DNA from: Ferrimonas balearica
Lineage (GTDB): Bacteria > Pseudomonadota > Gammaproteobacteria > Enterobacterales > Shewanellaceae
Length of the DNA stretch: 64,000 bases
Assembly: GCF_019802085.1 (NCBI RefSeq)
Contig: NZ_JAHVHV010000004.1
Coordinates: 62,001 to 126,000, forward strand
Direction: 5' to 3'
Part shown: positions 10,374 to 19,063 of the stretch, piece after piece
Position numbering within the stretch: position 1 is the first letter of the stretch
Layout of the letters: each line of letters starts with the position of its first letter
Notes under the pieces: generated by a model
The model's input: the letters and a program-made list of their open reading frames with translations, nothing else
What the model was told of the DNA's origin: nothing
Databases searched by the model: none
Position numbers and translations under genes: made by a program

Positions 10374-10952
10374 TTACCGTTCCAGCAGCGGCTGGATCCG
10401 TTTGTCGATCGCTTCACGAGCGCGGAAGATCCGCGAACGCACTGTCCCAACGGGACACTCCATAACGGCGGCGATCTCTTCGTAACTCATCCCCTCAATT
10501 TCCCGGAGGGTGATCGCCACTTTCAACTCTTGCGGCAGGCTTTCGATGGTGGCAAACACAGTGCGTTTGATCTCATCGGACAGCAGCTGCCTTTCTGGCG
10601 TTGCCGATTCTCTTAGAGCATCGGCACCGTCGTAAAATTCCGCTTCGTCGGCATCCACGTCATTGGCGGGGGGCCGGCGACCCTGGGAGACCAGATAGTT
10701 CTTCGCGGTGTTCACCGCAATCCGGTACAACCAAGTATAAAACGCACTCTCGCCACGAAAGTTGGGCAACGAGCGGTAAGCCTTGATGAAGGCCTCCTGG
10801 GCCACGTCCGCTACGTCGCCTTGGTTCTTGACGTAACGGCCAATCAAATTGGCTACCTTGTGCTGATACTTCACCACGAGGAGATTAAACGCTTGCTTAT
10901 CGCCTCGTTGGACGCGCTCGACCAGTTGCTGATCGCTAATCGGCTCACTCAC
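10374..10952 (-). CDS. rpoE: RNA polymerase sigma factor RpoE (sigma-E)
   Basis: This is the ECF sigma factor of the extracytoplasmic stress response. The 192-residue protein begins MSEPISDQQLVERVQRGDKQ, almost identical to the enterobacterial N-terminus. Region 2 has DVAQEAFIKAYR and FYTWLYRIAVN; region 4 has LREIEGMSYEEIAAVM with the recognition helix GTVRSRIFRAREAI. It heads the eleven-gene run rpoE to acpS, and a sigma-E-type promoter lies about 60 bases upstream, pointing to autoregulation. Confidence 0.98.
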   Translation of the reverse strand: MSEPISDQQLVERVQRGDKQAFNLLVVKYQHKVANLIGRYVKNQGDVADVAQEAFIKAYRSLPNFRGESAFYTWLYRIAVNTAKNYLVSQGRRPPANDVDADEAEFYDGADALRESATPERQLLSDEIKRTVFATIESLPQELKVAITLREIEGMSYEEIAAVMECPVGTVRSRIFRAREAIDKRIQPLLER

Positions 10953-11009
10953 TCGAGAGCTCTCTCCTAAAACTTAACTTGCTGATTTTTCTTTCACTCG
11001 TATCAAGCG

Positions 11010-11043
11010 CACCTAATCAGACTGCACCAAATCGTAAAAGTTC
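11010..11043 (-). promoter_or_regulatory. Sigma-E promoter of rpoE
   Basis: On the minus strand GAACTT (11043-11038) is followed after exactly 16 bases by TCTGA (11021-11017). This matches the sigma-E consensus (GAACTT, 16 bases, TCTRA). It predicts a start near 11010 and a leader of about 60 bases before the rpoE ATG, so sigma-E should activate its own operon. Confidence 0.85.
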
Positions 11044-11055
11044 GTAAATTTTTTA

Positions 11056-11067
11056 GATCCCGATCAC
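11056..11067 (+). repeat. Intergenic 12-mer GATCCCGATCAC, copy 1
   Basis: One of three exact copies in the window (others at 17329 and 25295), all on the same strand. This copy lies between divergent rpoE and nadB, 85 bases before nadB. With its flanks it resembles a CRP site (TTAGATC, two bases, GATCACA). Confidence 0.5.
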
Positions 11068-11075
11068 AAAGTCGT

Positions 11076-11101
11076 ACGCCCCTTGGGGGGTGGGCGTTTT
11101 T
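11076..11101 (+). terminator. Terminator-like hairpin in the nadB leader
   Basis: ACGCCC (11076-11081) pairs with GGGCGT (11092-11097) and is followed by five Ts. It points toward nadB and lies 50 bases before its start. It could be an attenuator, or a stop for transcription entering from upstream. Confidence 0.4.
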
Positions 11102-11151
11102 GCCGACTGGGAGTACCATAGGCCCATCGACTTTCAACAGCATGATAACGG

Positions 11152-12759
11152 ATGAATCAAGGGCTTGAACACCATGCCGATCTTCTGGTGATCGGCAGTG
11201 GCGCCGCGGGTCTGACCCTGGCACTGAAAATGGCCAGCCACGCCAGGGTGATCGTCATCGCCAAGGGGCGACTCAAAGAGGGGTCCACCTATTATGCCCA
11301 GGGGGGCATCGCCGCAGTCTTCGATGAGCAGGACACCGTCGAGTCCCATGTCGCCGACACCCTGGTGGCCGGGGCGGGCCTGTGCGATCCCAAGGCAGTG
11401 GAGTTCACCGCCCGGGAAGCCCGCTCGGCCCTGGAGTGGCTCATCCGCAAAGGCGCGGACTTCGACCAGGAGACCGACAGCGACGGTCAGGCGCGCTACC
11501 ACCTGACCCGGGAGGGCGGCCACAGTCACCGTCGCATCCTGCACGCGGCGGACGCCACCGGCAAAGAGGTGCAGGACACCCTGCAGGCCCGCGCCCTGGC
11601 CCACCCCAACATCACGGTGCTGGAGCGGTTCAACGCAGTCGATCTCATCACCACGGAGAAGCTGGGTCTTGAGGGAGACAATCGTGTGGTGGGGGCCTAC
11701 ATCTGGAACCGCGAAGTGGAGCGGGTGGAAACCGTCCGCGCCCGTTTCGTGGCACTGGCCACCGGCGGGGCCTCCAAGGTCTACCAATACACCTCCAACC
11801 CGGACATCGCCTCGGGAGATGGCATCGCCATGGCCTGGCGAGCCGGTTGCCGGGTGGCCAACATGGAGTTCAATCAGTTCCACCCTACCTGCCTCTACCA
11901 CCCCCAGGCCCGCAACTTCCTGTTGACAGAAGCGCTGCGCGGCGAAGGGGCCCTGCTGCGCCGACCGGACGGCAGCCGCTTTATGCCGGAGTTCGACGAC
12001 CGGGAAGAGCTGGCGCCCCGCGACGTGGTGGCCCGTGCCATCGACTACGAGATGAAACGCCTGGGGGCGGACTGCATGTACCTGGACATCAGTCACCAGT
12101 CGCCGGAGTTCATCCAGCGCCACTTCCCCACCATTTATGAGCGCTGCCTCTCCCTGGGGATCGACATCACCCGGGAGCCGATGCCGGTGGTGCCCGCCGC
12201 CCACTACACCTGTGGCGGGGTGATGACCGATCTCGATGGCCAGACCGACCTCGAAGGGCTCTACGCCATCGGCGAGGTGGCCTACACCGGGCTGCACGGC
12301 GCAAATCGTATGGCCAGCAACTCCCTGCTGGAGTGCCTGGTGTTTGCCCGCGCCTGCGCCCGCCACATCAAGGCGCGACTGGCGGCACCCCAATCCGAGC
12401 CGCCCGCCCTGCCCCAGTGGGACGAAAGCCAGGTGATCAGCTCCGACGAGCATGTGGTGATCGCCCACAACTGGCACGAGCTTCGACTCTTTATGTGGGA
12501 TTACGTGGGGATTGTACGCACCGATAAGCGATTGCAGCGGGCCCTGCGCCGGGTAGAGATGCTCAAATCGGAGATCCAGGAGTACTACGCCGGCTTCAAG
12601 GTCAGCAATGACCTGCTGGAGCTGCGCAACCTGGTGCAGGTGGCGGAACTGATTGTGCGCAGCGCCATGGCCCGCAAGGAGAGCCGCGGCCTGCACTACA
12701 CCCTGGATTACCCGGAACCGGCGGCCGAGCCCGGCCCCACGGTGCTGTCACCGCGCTGA
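11152..12759 (+). CDS. nadB: L-aspartate oxidase
   Basis: NadB oxidises L-aspartate to iminoaspartate with FAD, the first step of de novo NAD synthesis with NadA. The 535-residue protein has the dinucleotide fold [11 protein letters not shown] near the N-terminus, the family motifs [10 protein letters not shown] and [10 protein letters not shown], the active-site region [11 protein letters not shown], and [15 protein letters not shown]. The ATG at 11152 gives the usual N-terminus; its ribosome site is poor. Its 3' end overlaps ygfX by 52 bases, convergently. Confidence 0.97.
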   Translation: MNQGLEHHADLLVIGSGAAGLTLALKMASHARVIVIAKGRLKEGSTYYAQGGIAAVFDEQDTVESHVADTLVAGAGLCDPKAVEFTAREARSALEWLIRKGADFDQETDSDGQARYHLTREGGHSHRRILHAADATGKEVQDTLQARALAHPNITVLERFNAVDLITTEKLGLEGDNRVVGAYIWNREVERVETVRARFVALATGGASKVYQYTSNPDIASGDGIAMAWRAGCRVANMEFNQFHPTCLYHPQARNFLLTEALRGEGALLRRPDGSRFMPEFDDREELAPRDVVARAIDYEMKRLGADCMYLDISHQSPEFIQRHFPTIYERCLSLGIDITREPMPVVPAAHYTCGGVMTDLDGQTDLEGLYAIGEVAYTGLHGANRMASNSLLECLVFARACARHIKARLAAPQSEPPALPQWDESQVISSDEHVVIAHNWHELRLFMWDYVGIVRTDKRLQRALRRVEMLKSEIQEYYAGFKVSNDLLELRNLVQVAELIVRSAMARKESRGLHYTLDYPEPAAEPGPTVLSPR

Positions 12760-13190
12760 GCCCGCAGCACCAGGCGGCACAGCCGGTGCCAGTCGGCCCG
12801 CTCGAAGCTGTCGCGGTGACACCAGTGCCAGCCCCGCTGGCCATCCTGGTGCCATCGTAGCAGCGCCATCCTGGGCAGCAATCGACTGGCGGGGCTCAGG
12901 GCAAAGTCGCTGTCCGAGTCCAGCCAGCGTCCCTGCCCCGCCTCCGTAAGGCTGAACGGCCGGGCCGGCAACGGCCCCCGATGACGCCAGGCCAAGAGCC
13001 CCAACCCCACCAGGATCCCCCCCTGAACCCAACGGGCCCAGAGCGGCAGCTCGGCGGGCCACAGCCCGAGGGTAGCGGCCAGCAGAAGGTAACCGGCCAG
13101 GACCCAGGAACGTCCGTCTCGGGACGCCCTGGGATAGAAGTGATAGCGTCGCGCCGCGACGCCTGAGGCCTCAGAGGCGGTTGCGCTCAA
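12708..13190 (-). CDS. ygfX: YgfX-like inner membrane protein
   Basis: This 160-residue protein has two closely spaced membrane helices (about residues 28-65, [16 protein letters not shown] and [15 protein letters not shown]) and a basic, tryptophan-rich soluble part. Together with its overlap with sdhE (20 bases), this fits the YgfX (CptA) family, which is encoded next to sdhE in many gammaproteobacteria and has been described as a membrane toxin-like partner. Family assignment rests mainly on context and topology. Confidence 0.75.
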   Translation of the reverse strand: MSATASEASGVAARRYHFYPRASRDGRSWVLAGYLLLAATLGLWPAELPLWARWVQGGILVGLGLLAWRHRGPLPARPFSLTEAGQGRWLDSDSDFALSPASRLLPRMALLRWHQDGQRGWHWCHRDSFERADWHRLCRLVLRAQRGDSTVGPGSAAGSG

Positions 13191-13428
13191 GGATCAGCGC
13201 CACCATGGCGGCCAGGGCGGGATCGGGACAGGGCGCGTGGCCCATAAACCAGGCGAACAGATCCGGATCATCCTCCTTGAGCAAGCGCTCGAAGTCCTCC
13301 TGCTGCTGCGCTGCCAGGCCCAAGTACTCGCGCTCGACAAAGGGCTCCAGCAGCACATCCAGCTCCAGCATGCCCCGACGGCAGGCCCACTTCAGACGCT
13401 TGATGATCTCGTGTTGCTCGGGTGTCAT
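13171..13428 (-). CDS. sdhE: FAD assembly factor SdhE
   Basis: SdhE helps attach FAD covalently to succinate dehydrogenase and fumarate reductase. The 85-residue protein has the hallmark RRGMLELD motif (about residues 14-21) and the conserved DPDLFAWFMGH. I chose the ATG at 13428 because a GGAG lies about nine bases before it; an in-frame ATG at 13443 has no such site. It sits next to the flavoenzyme gene nadB; in E. coli sdhE also neighbours ygfZ, which lies 39 kb away here. Confidence 0.93.
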   Translation of the reverse strand: MTPEQHEIIKRLKWACRRGMLELDVLLEPFVEREYLGLAAQQQEDFERLLKEDDPDLFAWFMGHAPCPDPALAAMVALILERNRL

Positions 13429-13439
13429 TCTTCTCTCCA

Positions 13440-14648
13440 TCACGATGACTGGCTGGGCGCTATCCTACCACGGACCATCCACAGATAGGTGGCGCCGGCC
13501 GCAAACAGGCACAGGCTCATGGTGATCACCAAAGCCCAGGGCGACTCGGTGTGCACCAGAGTCATGGCGCCCCCCACCAGGGCTCCGCCGAAAAAGCGAA
13601 GGAAGCCCCCCAGCGCCGCCACGGAACCGGCGGCACCGTCCATGGCATCCAGGCTGAGCGCCACGGCGTTGGCGGACACCATGCCCATGGGCCCCATGAT
13701 CAGCAGCACCGGCCCCACCACGCTCCAAAGTCCGCCCAAGCCGAACGCCTGAGCCAACAGCAGCAGAGTGCCCCCCAGGGCCCCCAGGGTCAGTCCGATC
13801 CCCAGCATGCGGACCGAGCCCAGTCGCGCCACGTAGCGGGCGTTCAGACTGGTCAGGGCCATCATCAGGACGATGTTGGCGCCGAAGTAGTAACCGAACT
13901 GCTCCGCCGGCACCCCAAAGTACTCGATGTAGACGTAGGGGGAGCCGGTCAGGAAGGCGAACAGAGTGGCAGAGACCAGGATGCCGATCAGCTGGTAGCC
14001 CATGCAGATCCGGTTGGCCAAAATGCGTCGATAGGTGCCCAGGGCCGACATCAGGTTGAGGGGGGGACGGGCCTCCACCGGCAGAGTCTCGCCGATGATG
14101 CGCCAGATGAGCAGCGCCAGGGCCGCCGCCACCCCCGCCAGCACCATAAAGATGCTCTGCCAGCCGAAGATGAGCAGCAGGTAACCGCCCACCACCGGCG
14201 CCGCCAGGGGCGCCAGGTTCATCACCAGCATGGCGAAACTCATCGCCCGGGCAAACTGGTCGCGCTCAAACAGGTCCCGCAGCAGCGCCATCACCACCAC
14301 CGAGCCCGCCGCCCCCCCCAGGGCCTGAAGCACCCGGGCGGCGATCAGCTGCTCGGCGCTTTGGGCCAGGGCACAGGCCAGGCTGGCCAGGGCAAAGAGG
14401 CCCAGGCCGCCAATGAGCACGGGCATGCGCCCCAGGGAGTCGGTCAGTGGGCCGTACAGCAGCTGCCCCAGGGCAAAGCCCAGTAGGTAAACGCTGACGG
14501 TGTATTGCATGGTCTGGACCGGTACGGCGAAATCCCCCGCCATCGCCGGAATGGCGGGCAGGTACATGTCGATGGCCAGGGGCGTAAGCCCAGCCAGTGC
14601 GCCCAGCAGGGCGATCAGGGTCAGGTAGGGGGGGCGTTGGACGTTCAT
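13440..14648 (-). CDS. Bcr/CflA-family multidrug efflux MFS transporter
   Basis: The 402-residue protein has twelve predicted membrane helices. The N-terminal motif LTPLAIDMYLPAIPAMA is typical of the Bcr/CflA drug:H+ antiporter group (relatives of E. coli Bcr and CmlA), and GQLLYGPLTDSLGRMPVL is MFS motif A. The substrate cannot be told from sequence. It ends 11 bases before the sdhE start and may be co-transcribed with it; a hairpin separates it from nhaR upstream. Confidence 0.92.
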   Translation of the reverse strand: MNVQRPPYLTLIALLGALAGLTPLAIDMYLPAIPAMAGDFAVPVQTMQYTVSVYLLGFALGQLLYGPLTDSLGRMPVLIGGLGLFALASLACALAQSAEQLIAARVLQALGGAAGSVVVMALLRDLFERDQFARAMSFAMLVMNLAPLAAPVVGGYLLLIFGWQSIFMVLAGVAAALALLIWRIIGETLPVEARPPLNLMSALGTYRRILANRICMGYQLIGILVSATLFAFLTGSPYVYIEYFGVPAEQFGYYFGANIVLMMALTSLNARYVARLGSVRMLGIGLTLGALGGTLLLLAQAFGLGGLWSVVGPVLLIMGPMGMVSANAVALSLDAMDGAAGSVAALGGFLRFFGGALVGGAMTLVHTESPWALVITMSLCLFAAGATYLWMVRGRIAPSQSS

Positions 14649-14661
14649 GATACCGCGACGA

Positions 14662-14704
14662 CCAGAAAGAGACCGGCCATCATCCCATCTGGCCGGTGTT
14701 CTGG
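14662..14704 (-). terminator. Terminator-like hairpin after nhaR
   Basis: ACCGGCCA (14672-14679) and TGGCCGGT (14690-14697) form a stem, extended by CCAGAA (14662-14667) with TTCTGG (14699-14704). On the minus strand the inner stem is followed by a CT-rich stretch (CTCTTTCT). It lies between the nhaR stop and the Bcr/CflA gene. Confidence 0.55.
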
Positions 14705-14711
14705 CAAGGCA

Positions 14712-15620
14712 TCAAAGGGGGAAGGCGGGCGACTCCTCGCCGCGGAAAAACTCCCCAAAATCTGAATCAAGCAGGCTCTTCACCGCCGGATGCTGGATCA
14801 TCCGCTCGGCAAACATCACGTAGTACTCCTCCTGCACCTCCGGGGTCTCGCCGATGAGGTGGAAGCCCATGCTGAGCATCTCCTCACGGTACAGCGAGGG
14901 GATCACAAAGACCCCATCGGTATAGTGACCGAAGGCTTTCATCATCGCCGAGTCGTCAAACTCGCCGGTGATCCGCGGCTCCAGGCCGATCTCATCGAAC
15001 CAGCGCAGCAGTTGCTGACCCAACGCGGTCTTGCGATGGGGGATCAGCAGCTTGGCCTGCTCCAGGTTGGCCGGGAAGCTGCCCTCCAGGGGCTTCTTGC
15101 TGACGAAGGTGATGCCGCACTGGCCCAACTTCTTGCTCAGGATCTCGGGCAGTTTCAGCGATTCGGCGTCGCTGCCGGAGAGCACCACGTCCAGCTTGTG
15201 CTGGGAGAGGCGGTCCACCAGGTTTTCGTCGGTGGACTCGTAGCAGTTGAGATGGATGTTGTCGCCATCGGGCATCACCGACAACAGCAGTCGGCTGGCC
15301 ACGGATTTGGACAGGGCGTCGGAGATCCCCACCTCGAACAGGATGGAGCTGTCCTTGGTGTAGTTGAGCAGGTCCAGCATCTCGTAGGAGAGGCTGTACA
15401 TCTTGTCCGCGTAGCGGTAGACCAGCTCCCCCAGCTCCGAGGCCACCAGCTGACGGCCCTGGCGCTTGAACAGCTTGCCGCCGAGGCGGCGCTCCAGTTG
15501 CCGGATCTGGCCGGTGACGGTCTGCGGGGTGAGGAACAGGGCGTCGGCGGCCTTGGCCACCGATCCCTTCTTTCGCACCATCCAGAAGTAGTACAGATGG
15601 TTGTAGTTGAGGTGAGCCAT
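14712..15620 (-). CDS. nhaR: LysR-type activator NhaR
   Basis: NhaR activates nhaA in response to sodium. The 302-residue protein starts MAHLNYNHLYYFWMVRKKGS, the typical NhaR N-terminus, with a winged helix-turn-helix (AADALFLTPQTVTGQIRQLE) and a substrate-binding-type effector domain. It lies in the nhaA locus, separated from nhaA only by a small exported-protein gene that ends two bases before the nhaR start. Confidence 0.95.
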   Translation of the reverse strand: MAHLNYNHLYYFWMVRKKGSVAKAADALFLTPQTVTGQIRQLERRLGGKLFKRQGRQLVASELGELVYRYADKMYSLSYEMLDLLNYTKDSSILFEVGISDALSKSVASRLLLSVMPDGDNIHLNCYESTDENLVDRLSQHKLDVVLSGSDAESLKLPEILSKKLGQCGITFVSKKPLEGSFPANLEQAKLLIPHRKTALGQQLLRWFDEIGLEPRITGEFDDSAMMKAFGHYTDGVFVIPSLYREEMLSMGFHLIGETPEVQEEYYVMFAERMIQHPAVKSLLDSDFGEFFRGEESPAFPL

Positions 15621-15622
15621 GA

Positions 15623-16009
15623 TTACTGGCCCGGTGCGCAGTAGAACAGCGCCGCCAGCGCCTGCTGCAGCTCCTCCTGAGTGGTCAGGAGGCCCTGCTC
15701 GGACAGCTCATCCAGGGCGAGCACCATCTGGTCCCGCTCCGGCAGACGCTGCTTGCAGTAGGCGTCGTTGGCCTGCTTGAAGCGGCGGCCAGAGCGGTAC
15801 TTGAGGGCCCGCTCGGCGTAGCTGTCCGCGGCGAGCTTGGGCGAGTTCATGATGGCGCCGACCGCCAGGGCACCGTCCACGGTGCCCTCCAGGTAATCCA
15901 GGCAGGCCTGGCTCTTGGGGTCACCCTGGCACTGGGCCAGGTTGACGTCATTGGCCAGGGCCACCGGACTGATGGCCAGGGCCAGCAGCACTCCAATCGC
16001 TTGTTTCAT
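15623..16009 (-). CDS. Small periplasmic Rap1a/Tai-like protein
   Basis: This 128-residue protein has a signal peptide (cleavage after ALA, near residue 19) and four cysteines (residues 27, 36, 85, 124) that could form two disulfides. The pattern of a cysteine followed by LDYLEGTVDG, then YCKQRLPE and a helical end with a final cysteine resembles the Rap1a/Tai immunity-type fold (PF18602); I see this by pattern only. It lies between nhaA (23 bases) and nhaR (2 bases) and is likely co-transcribed. A role in salt or pH response is a guess from context. Confidence 0.6.
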   Translation of the reverse strand: MKQAIGVLLALAISPVALANDVNLAQCQGDPKSQACLDYLEGTVDGALAVGAIMNSPKLAADSYAERALKYRSGRRFKQANDAYCKQRLPERDQMVLALDELSEQGLLTTQEELQQALAALFYCAPGQ

Positions 16010-16032
16010 AATCCCTCACTCTCTTACTTCAA

Positions 16033-17232
16033 TCAGGCTTGACTGTCGGCGGTCTGGCCAACGGGCTGCTCGTCCTTCAGGGTCGCCTTCAGGATGAAGT
16101 AACCCAGGACGGCGGCCACACCGGAACCGATCAGGATGCCCAGGCGAGACAGGTCGCCATAGTTCATCACGCCGGCCTCAAAGGCCAGGGACGCCACGAA
16201 CATCGCCATGGTGAAACCGATACCGCACAGCAGGGAGACACCCAGCAGGTGCACCCAGCGCAGCCCTTCGGGCAGCTTGGCCACCTTGAGGGCCACGGCC
16301 AGCCAGCTGAACAGCATGATCCCCAGCGGTTTACCCAGCAGCAGGCCCAGGGCAATGCCCATCGGCAGCGGCGCGGTCAGGTCGGCCAGGGTCAGGCCGG
16401 TCAGGCTCACACCGGCATTGGCGAAGGCGAAGATCGGCAGGATCATGAAGGTGCTCCAGGGGTGCAGCGTGTGCTCCAGATGCTCACTGGGGCAGTGACC
16501 GTGCTCGTCCTTCTTCAAGGGGATGGTGAAGGCCAGGACCACACCCGCCAGGGTGGCGTGCACACCGGACTTGAGTACCGCGACCCAGAGCACCAGACCG
16601 ATCAGCATGTAGGGCATCAGGTCCCGCACGCCGCGACGGTTCAAAAGGGTCAGGCCGATGATCGCCATGCCCGCCACCGCCAGGCTGGCGGCTGACAGGG
16701 AATCGCTGTAGAACAGGGCGATGATCAGGATGGCCAACAGGTCATCGATGATCGCCAGCGCCAACAGGAACACCTTAAGGGTGGCCGGGACACGGCTGCC
16801 CAGCAGCGCCAGCACACCCAGTGCGAAGGCGATGTCGGTGGCCGCGGGGATGGCCCAGCCGTTGCGGGCGGTGCTGTCGGCGTAGTTGAAGGCCAGGAAG
16901 ACCAGGGCCGGGGCCACCATGCCGCCGATGGCGGCGAAGGTCGGCAGGGCCGCTTTGCTCGGACTGGACAGGGCACCCTGCACCAGCTCACGCTTAACTT
17001 CCAAACCAATCAACATAAAGAACAGCGCCATCAGGCCGTCGTTGATCCAAAGCAACATCGGCTTGTCGATGTCCAGTGCACCCACTCGCACCTGAACCGG
17101 GGTGTTCAGGAACGCGTCGTACATGGCATCCAGCGGTGAATTGGCCAAAACCATGGCAAACGCCACGACGATCATCAGGATGATGCCGCCGGACGACTCC
17201 TGGCTCAGGAAGTTCTTAATTGCGTGCTTCAT
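16033..17232 (-). CDS. nhaA: Na+/H+ antiporter NhaA
   Basis: NhaA expels sodium in exchange for two protons and governs salt and alkaline tolerance. The 399-residue protein starts [20 protein letters not shown] and has the ion-binding pair Asp163-Asp164 (in [13 protein letters not shown]), at the same numbers as in E. coli, and Asp133 in [12 protein letters not shown]. About twelve membrane helices are visible. The gene is followed by the small Rap1a-like gene and nhaR. The upstream gap holds a copy of the GATCCCGATCAC 12-mer. Confidence 0.98.
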   Translation of the reverse strand: MKHAIKNFLSQESSGGIILMIVVAFAMVLANSPLDAMYDAFLNTPVQVRVGALDIDKPMLLWINDGLMALFFMLIGLEVKRELVQGALSSPSKAALPTFAAIGGMVAPALVFLAFNYADSTARNGWAIPAATDIAFALGVLALLGSRVPATLKVFLLALAIIDDLLAILIIALFYSDSLSAASLAVAGMAIIGLTLLNRRGVRDLMPYMLIGLVLWVAVLKSGVHATLAGVVLAFTIPLKKDEHGHCPSEHLEHTLHPWSTFMILPIFAFANAGVSLTGLTLADLTAPLPMGIALGLLLGKPLGIMLFSWLAVALKVAKLPEGLRWVHLLGVSLLCGIGFTMAMFVASLAFEAGVMNYGDLSRLGILIGSGVAAVLGYFILKATLKDEQPVGQTADSQA

Positions 17233-17328
17233 TACACTCCTCCGAATTTAACAGACCGAGTGTAGTCGGGCCCGATAGAATGAGATATTCGTTTCTATCG
17301 CCATTTTAGATCGGAATAGCCGAATTGG

Positions 17329-17340
17329 GATCCCGATCAC
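17329..17340 (+). repeat. Intergenic 12-mer GATCCCGATCAC, copy 2
   Basis: Exact copy of the element at 11056 and 25295. It lies 11 bases past the thyA stop and about 97 bases before the nhaA start. The surrounding TGGGATC, two bases, GATCACT is close to a CRP site, though one end is off. Confidence 0.5.
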
Positions 17341-17351
17341 TCGAAAAAACC

Positions 17352-18185
17352 TTAAATGGCGACAGGCGCAGGAATATGCGGTAGGGCCACATAATCTTGC
17401 AATTCGAAATCCTCGAACCGGTAATCAAACAGCGACTCGGGGCAACGACGGATCACCAGCTTAGGCAATGAACCCGGGGTGCGCTGCAATTGGGTCTTCA
17501 CCTGCTCGAAGTGGTTCTTGTAGATGTGCACATCGCCACCGCTCCAGATGAACTCCCCCACCTCCAGACCGGTCTGCTGGGCCACCATGTGAGTCAGCAG
17601 CGCGTAGCTGGGGATGTTGAACGCCAGCCCGAGGAAGCAGTCCACGGAGCGCTGGGTCAGCATGCAGGAGAGCTTGCCGTTGGCCACGTAGAACTGGATA
17701 AAGGCGTGGCAGGGGGCCAGCGCCATCTTGCCCGCCTCGGCGTTGTCCGCCGGGCCCACCCCTTCATCCGGCAGGTCCGCCGGGTTCCAGGCGGAGACGA
17801 TGATGCGGCGGCTGTTGGGGCGCACCTTGAGATCCTCGATCACCTTGGCCATCTGATCGATCTCCTGGCCATCCGGGGTTTGCCAGTGGCGCCACTGCAC
17901 ACCGTAGACCGGCCCCAGCTCGCCGCTTTCGGTGGCCCACTCGTTCCAGATCCGCACGCCGTTCTCCTGCAGGTAGCGCACGTTGGTGTCGCCACTGAGG
18001 AACCAGAGCATCTCGTGCACGATGGATTTCCAGTGCAGCTTCTTGGTGGTGAGCATGGGGAAGCCTTCGGCCAGGTCGAAGCGCATCTGGTGGCCAAACA
18101 CCGAGCGGGTGCCGGTGCCGGTGCGGTCGTCCCGGTCCACCCCCTGGGTCATCACATGGTCCAGCAGTTCCAGGTAGGCCTTCAT
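17352..18185 (-). CDS. thyA: Thymidylate synthase
   Basis: ThyA converts dUMP to dTMP with methylene-tetrahydrofolate. The 277-residue protein has the catalytic cysteine Cys159 in [12 protein letters not shown], the [11 protein letters not shown] loop and the folate-site motif [17 protein letters not shown]. An insertion of about 13 residues ([13 protein letters not shown]) precedes the catalytic cysteine, making it longer than the 264-residue E. coli enzyme. Its start overlaps the lgt stop by four bases, matching the conserved lgt-thyA pair. Confidence 0.98.
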   Translation of the reverse strand: MKAYLELLDHVMTQGVDRDDRTGTGTRSVFGHQMRFDLAEGFPMLTTKKLHWKSIVHEMLWFLSGDTNVRYLQENGVRIWNEWATESGELGPVYGVQWRHWQTPDGQEIDQMAKVIEDLKVRPNSRRIIVSAWNPADLPDEGVGPADNAEAGKMALAPCHAFIQFYVANGKLSCMLTQRSVDCFLGLAFNIPSYALLTHMVAQQTGLEVGEFIWSGGDVHIYKNHFEQVKTQLQRTPGSLPKLVIRRCPESLFDYRFEDFELQDYVALPHIPAPVAI

Positions 18186-18976
18186 ACTCGTTTCTCCTCG
18201 GGACGGTTACGTAACATCAGGTAGGCGCCAAACACCAGCATGGGCAGAGTCAGCAGTTGGCCCATGGTGAAGCCCAGATAGAGGCTCATATGGGCATCGG
18301 GCTCCCGGACAAACTCCACCAGGAAGCGGGAGACGCCGTAACCGACCAGGAACAGGCCGGCCAGCGCCCCCGGCTTGTCGGTGCGTTTCATGTACCACTG
18401 CATCACCAAAAAGAGCACCAGCCCCTCAAGGAACGCTTCGTAGAGCTGGGAGGGGTGACGGGGCAAGGGCCCGGCACCGGGGAAGACGATGCCCCAGGGC
18501 GCATCGGTGGTGCGGCCCCACAGCTCGGCATTAATGAAGTTGCCGACCCGGCCCAGGCCCAGGCCGATGGGCACCGTGGGGGCAATAAGATCCGCCACCT
18601 GCCAGAAGGTGCGTTTCTGGCGCCGGGCCATAAAGGCCATTGCCGCGATCACCCCCAGCAGGCCGCCGTGGAAGGACATGCCGCCGTCGCTCATGCGGAA
18701 CAGGTAGAGGGGGTCTTCAATAAACCACTGCCAGCCGTAGAACAGCACGTAGCCCAGGCGGCCCCCGAGGATCACCCCCAGGAAACAGTAAAACAGCAGG
18801 TCCGACACCTCGTCCCGGGTCCAGCCGGAGCCGGGCTTGTCCGCATGACGGTTGAGCAGCCACATGGCGCCCAAAAGGCCAAGCAGGTACATCACCCCGT
18901 ACCAGCGCAGCGCCAGCGGGCCCAGTTCGAAGATCACAGGATCGATCTGGGGAAAGGTAAATAGCTGATCCGACAT
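18182..18976 (-). CDS. lgt: Prolipoprotein diacylglyceryl transferase
   Basis: Lgt adds a diacylglyceryl group to the lipobox cysteine of prelipoproteins in the inner membrane. The 264-residue protein has about seven membrane helices and the family signature [14 protein letters not shown], as well as the H-rich motif MSFHGGLLG. It is followed by thyA with a four-base overlap and preceded by ptsP after 87 bases. Confidence 0.97.
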   Translation of the reverse strand: MSDQLFTFPQIDPVIFELGPLALRWYGVMYLLGLLGAMWLLNRHADKPGSGWTRDEVSDLLFYCFLGVILGGRLGYVLFYGWQWFIEDPLYLFRMSDGGMSFHGGLLGVIAAMAFMARRQKRTFWQVADLIAPTVPIGLGLGRVGNFINAELWGRTTDAPWGIVFPGAGPLPRHPSQLYEAFLEGLVLFLVMQWYMKRTDKPGALAGLFLVGYGVSRFLVEFVREPDAHMSLYLGFTMGQLLTLPMLVFGAYLMLRNRPEEKRV

Positions 18977-19063
18977 GGTGTCAAAACCTTAAATTTGAAT
19001 GGGTAAGCGATGTGACGCAGATGGGCCCCTAGGATAAGGGGATCCCGCGGTAACGGCAACGGC

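Noticed and set aside
11134-12696. 520-codon open frame antisense to nadB
   Set aside because: Shadow of a certain gene; composition and lack of motifs argue against coding.
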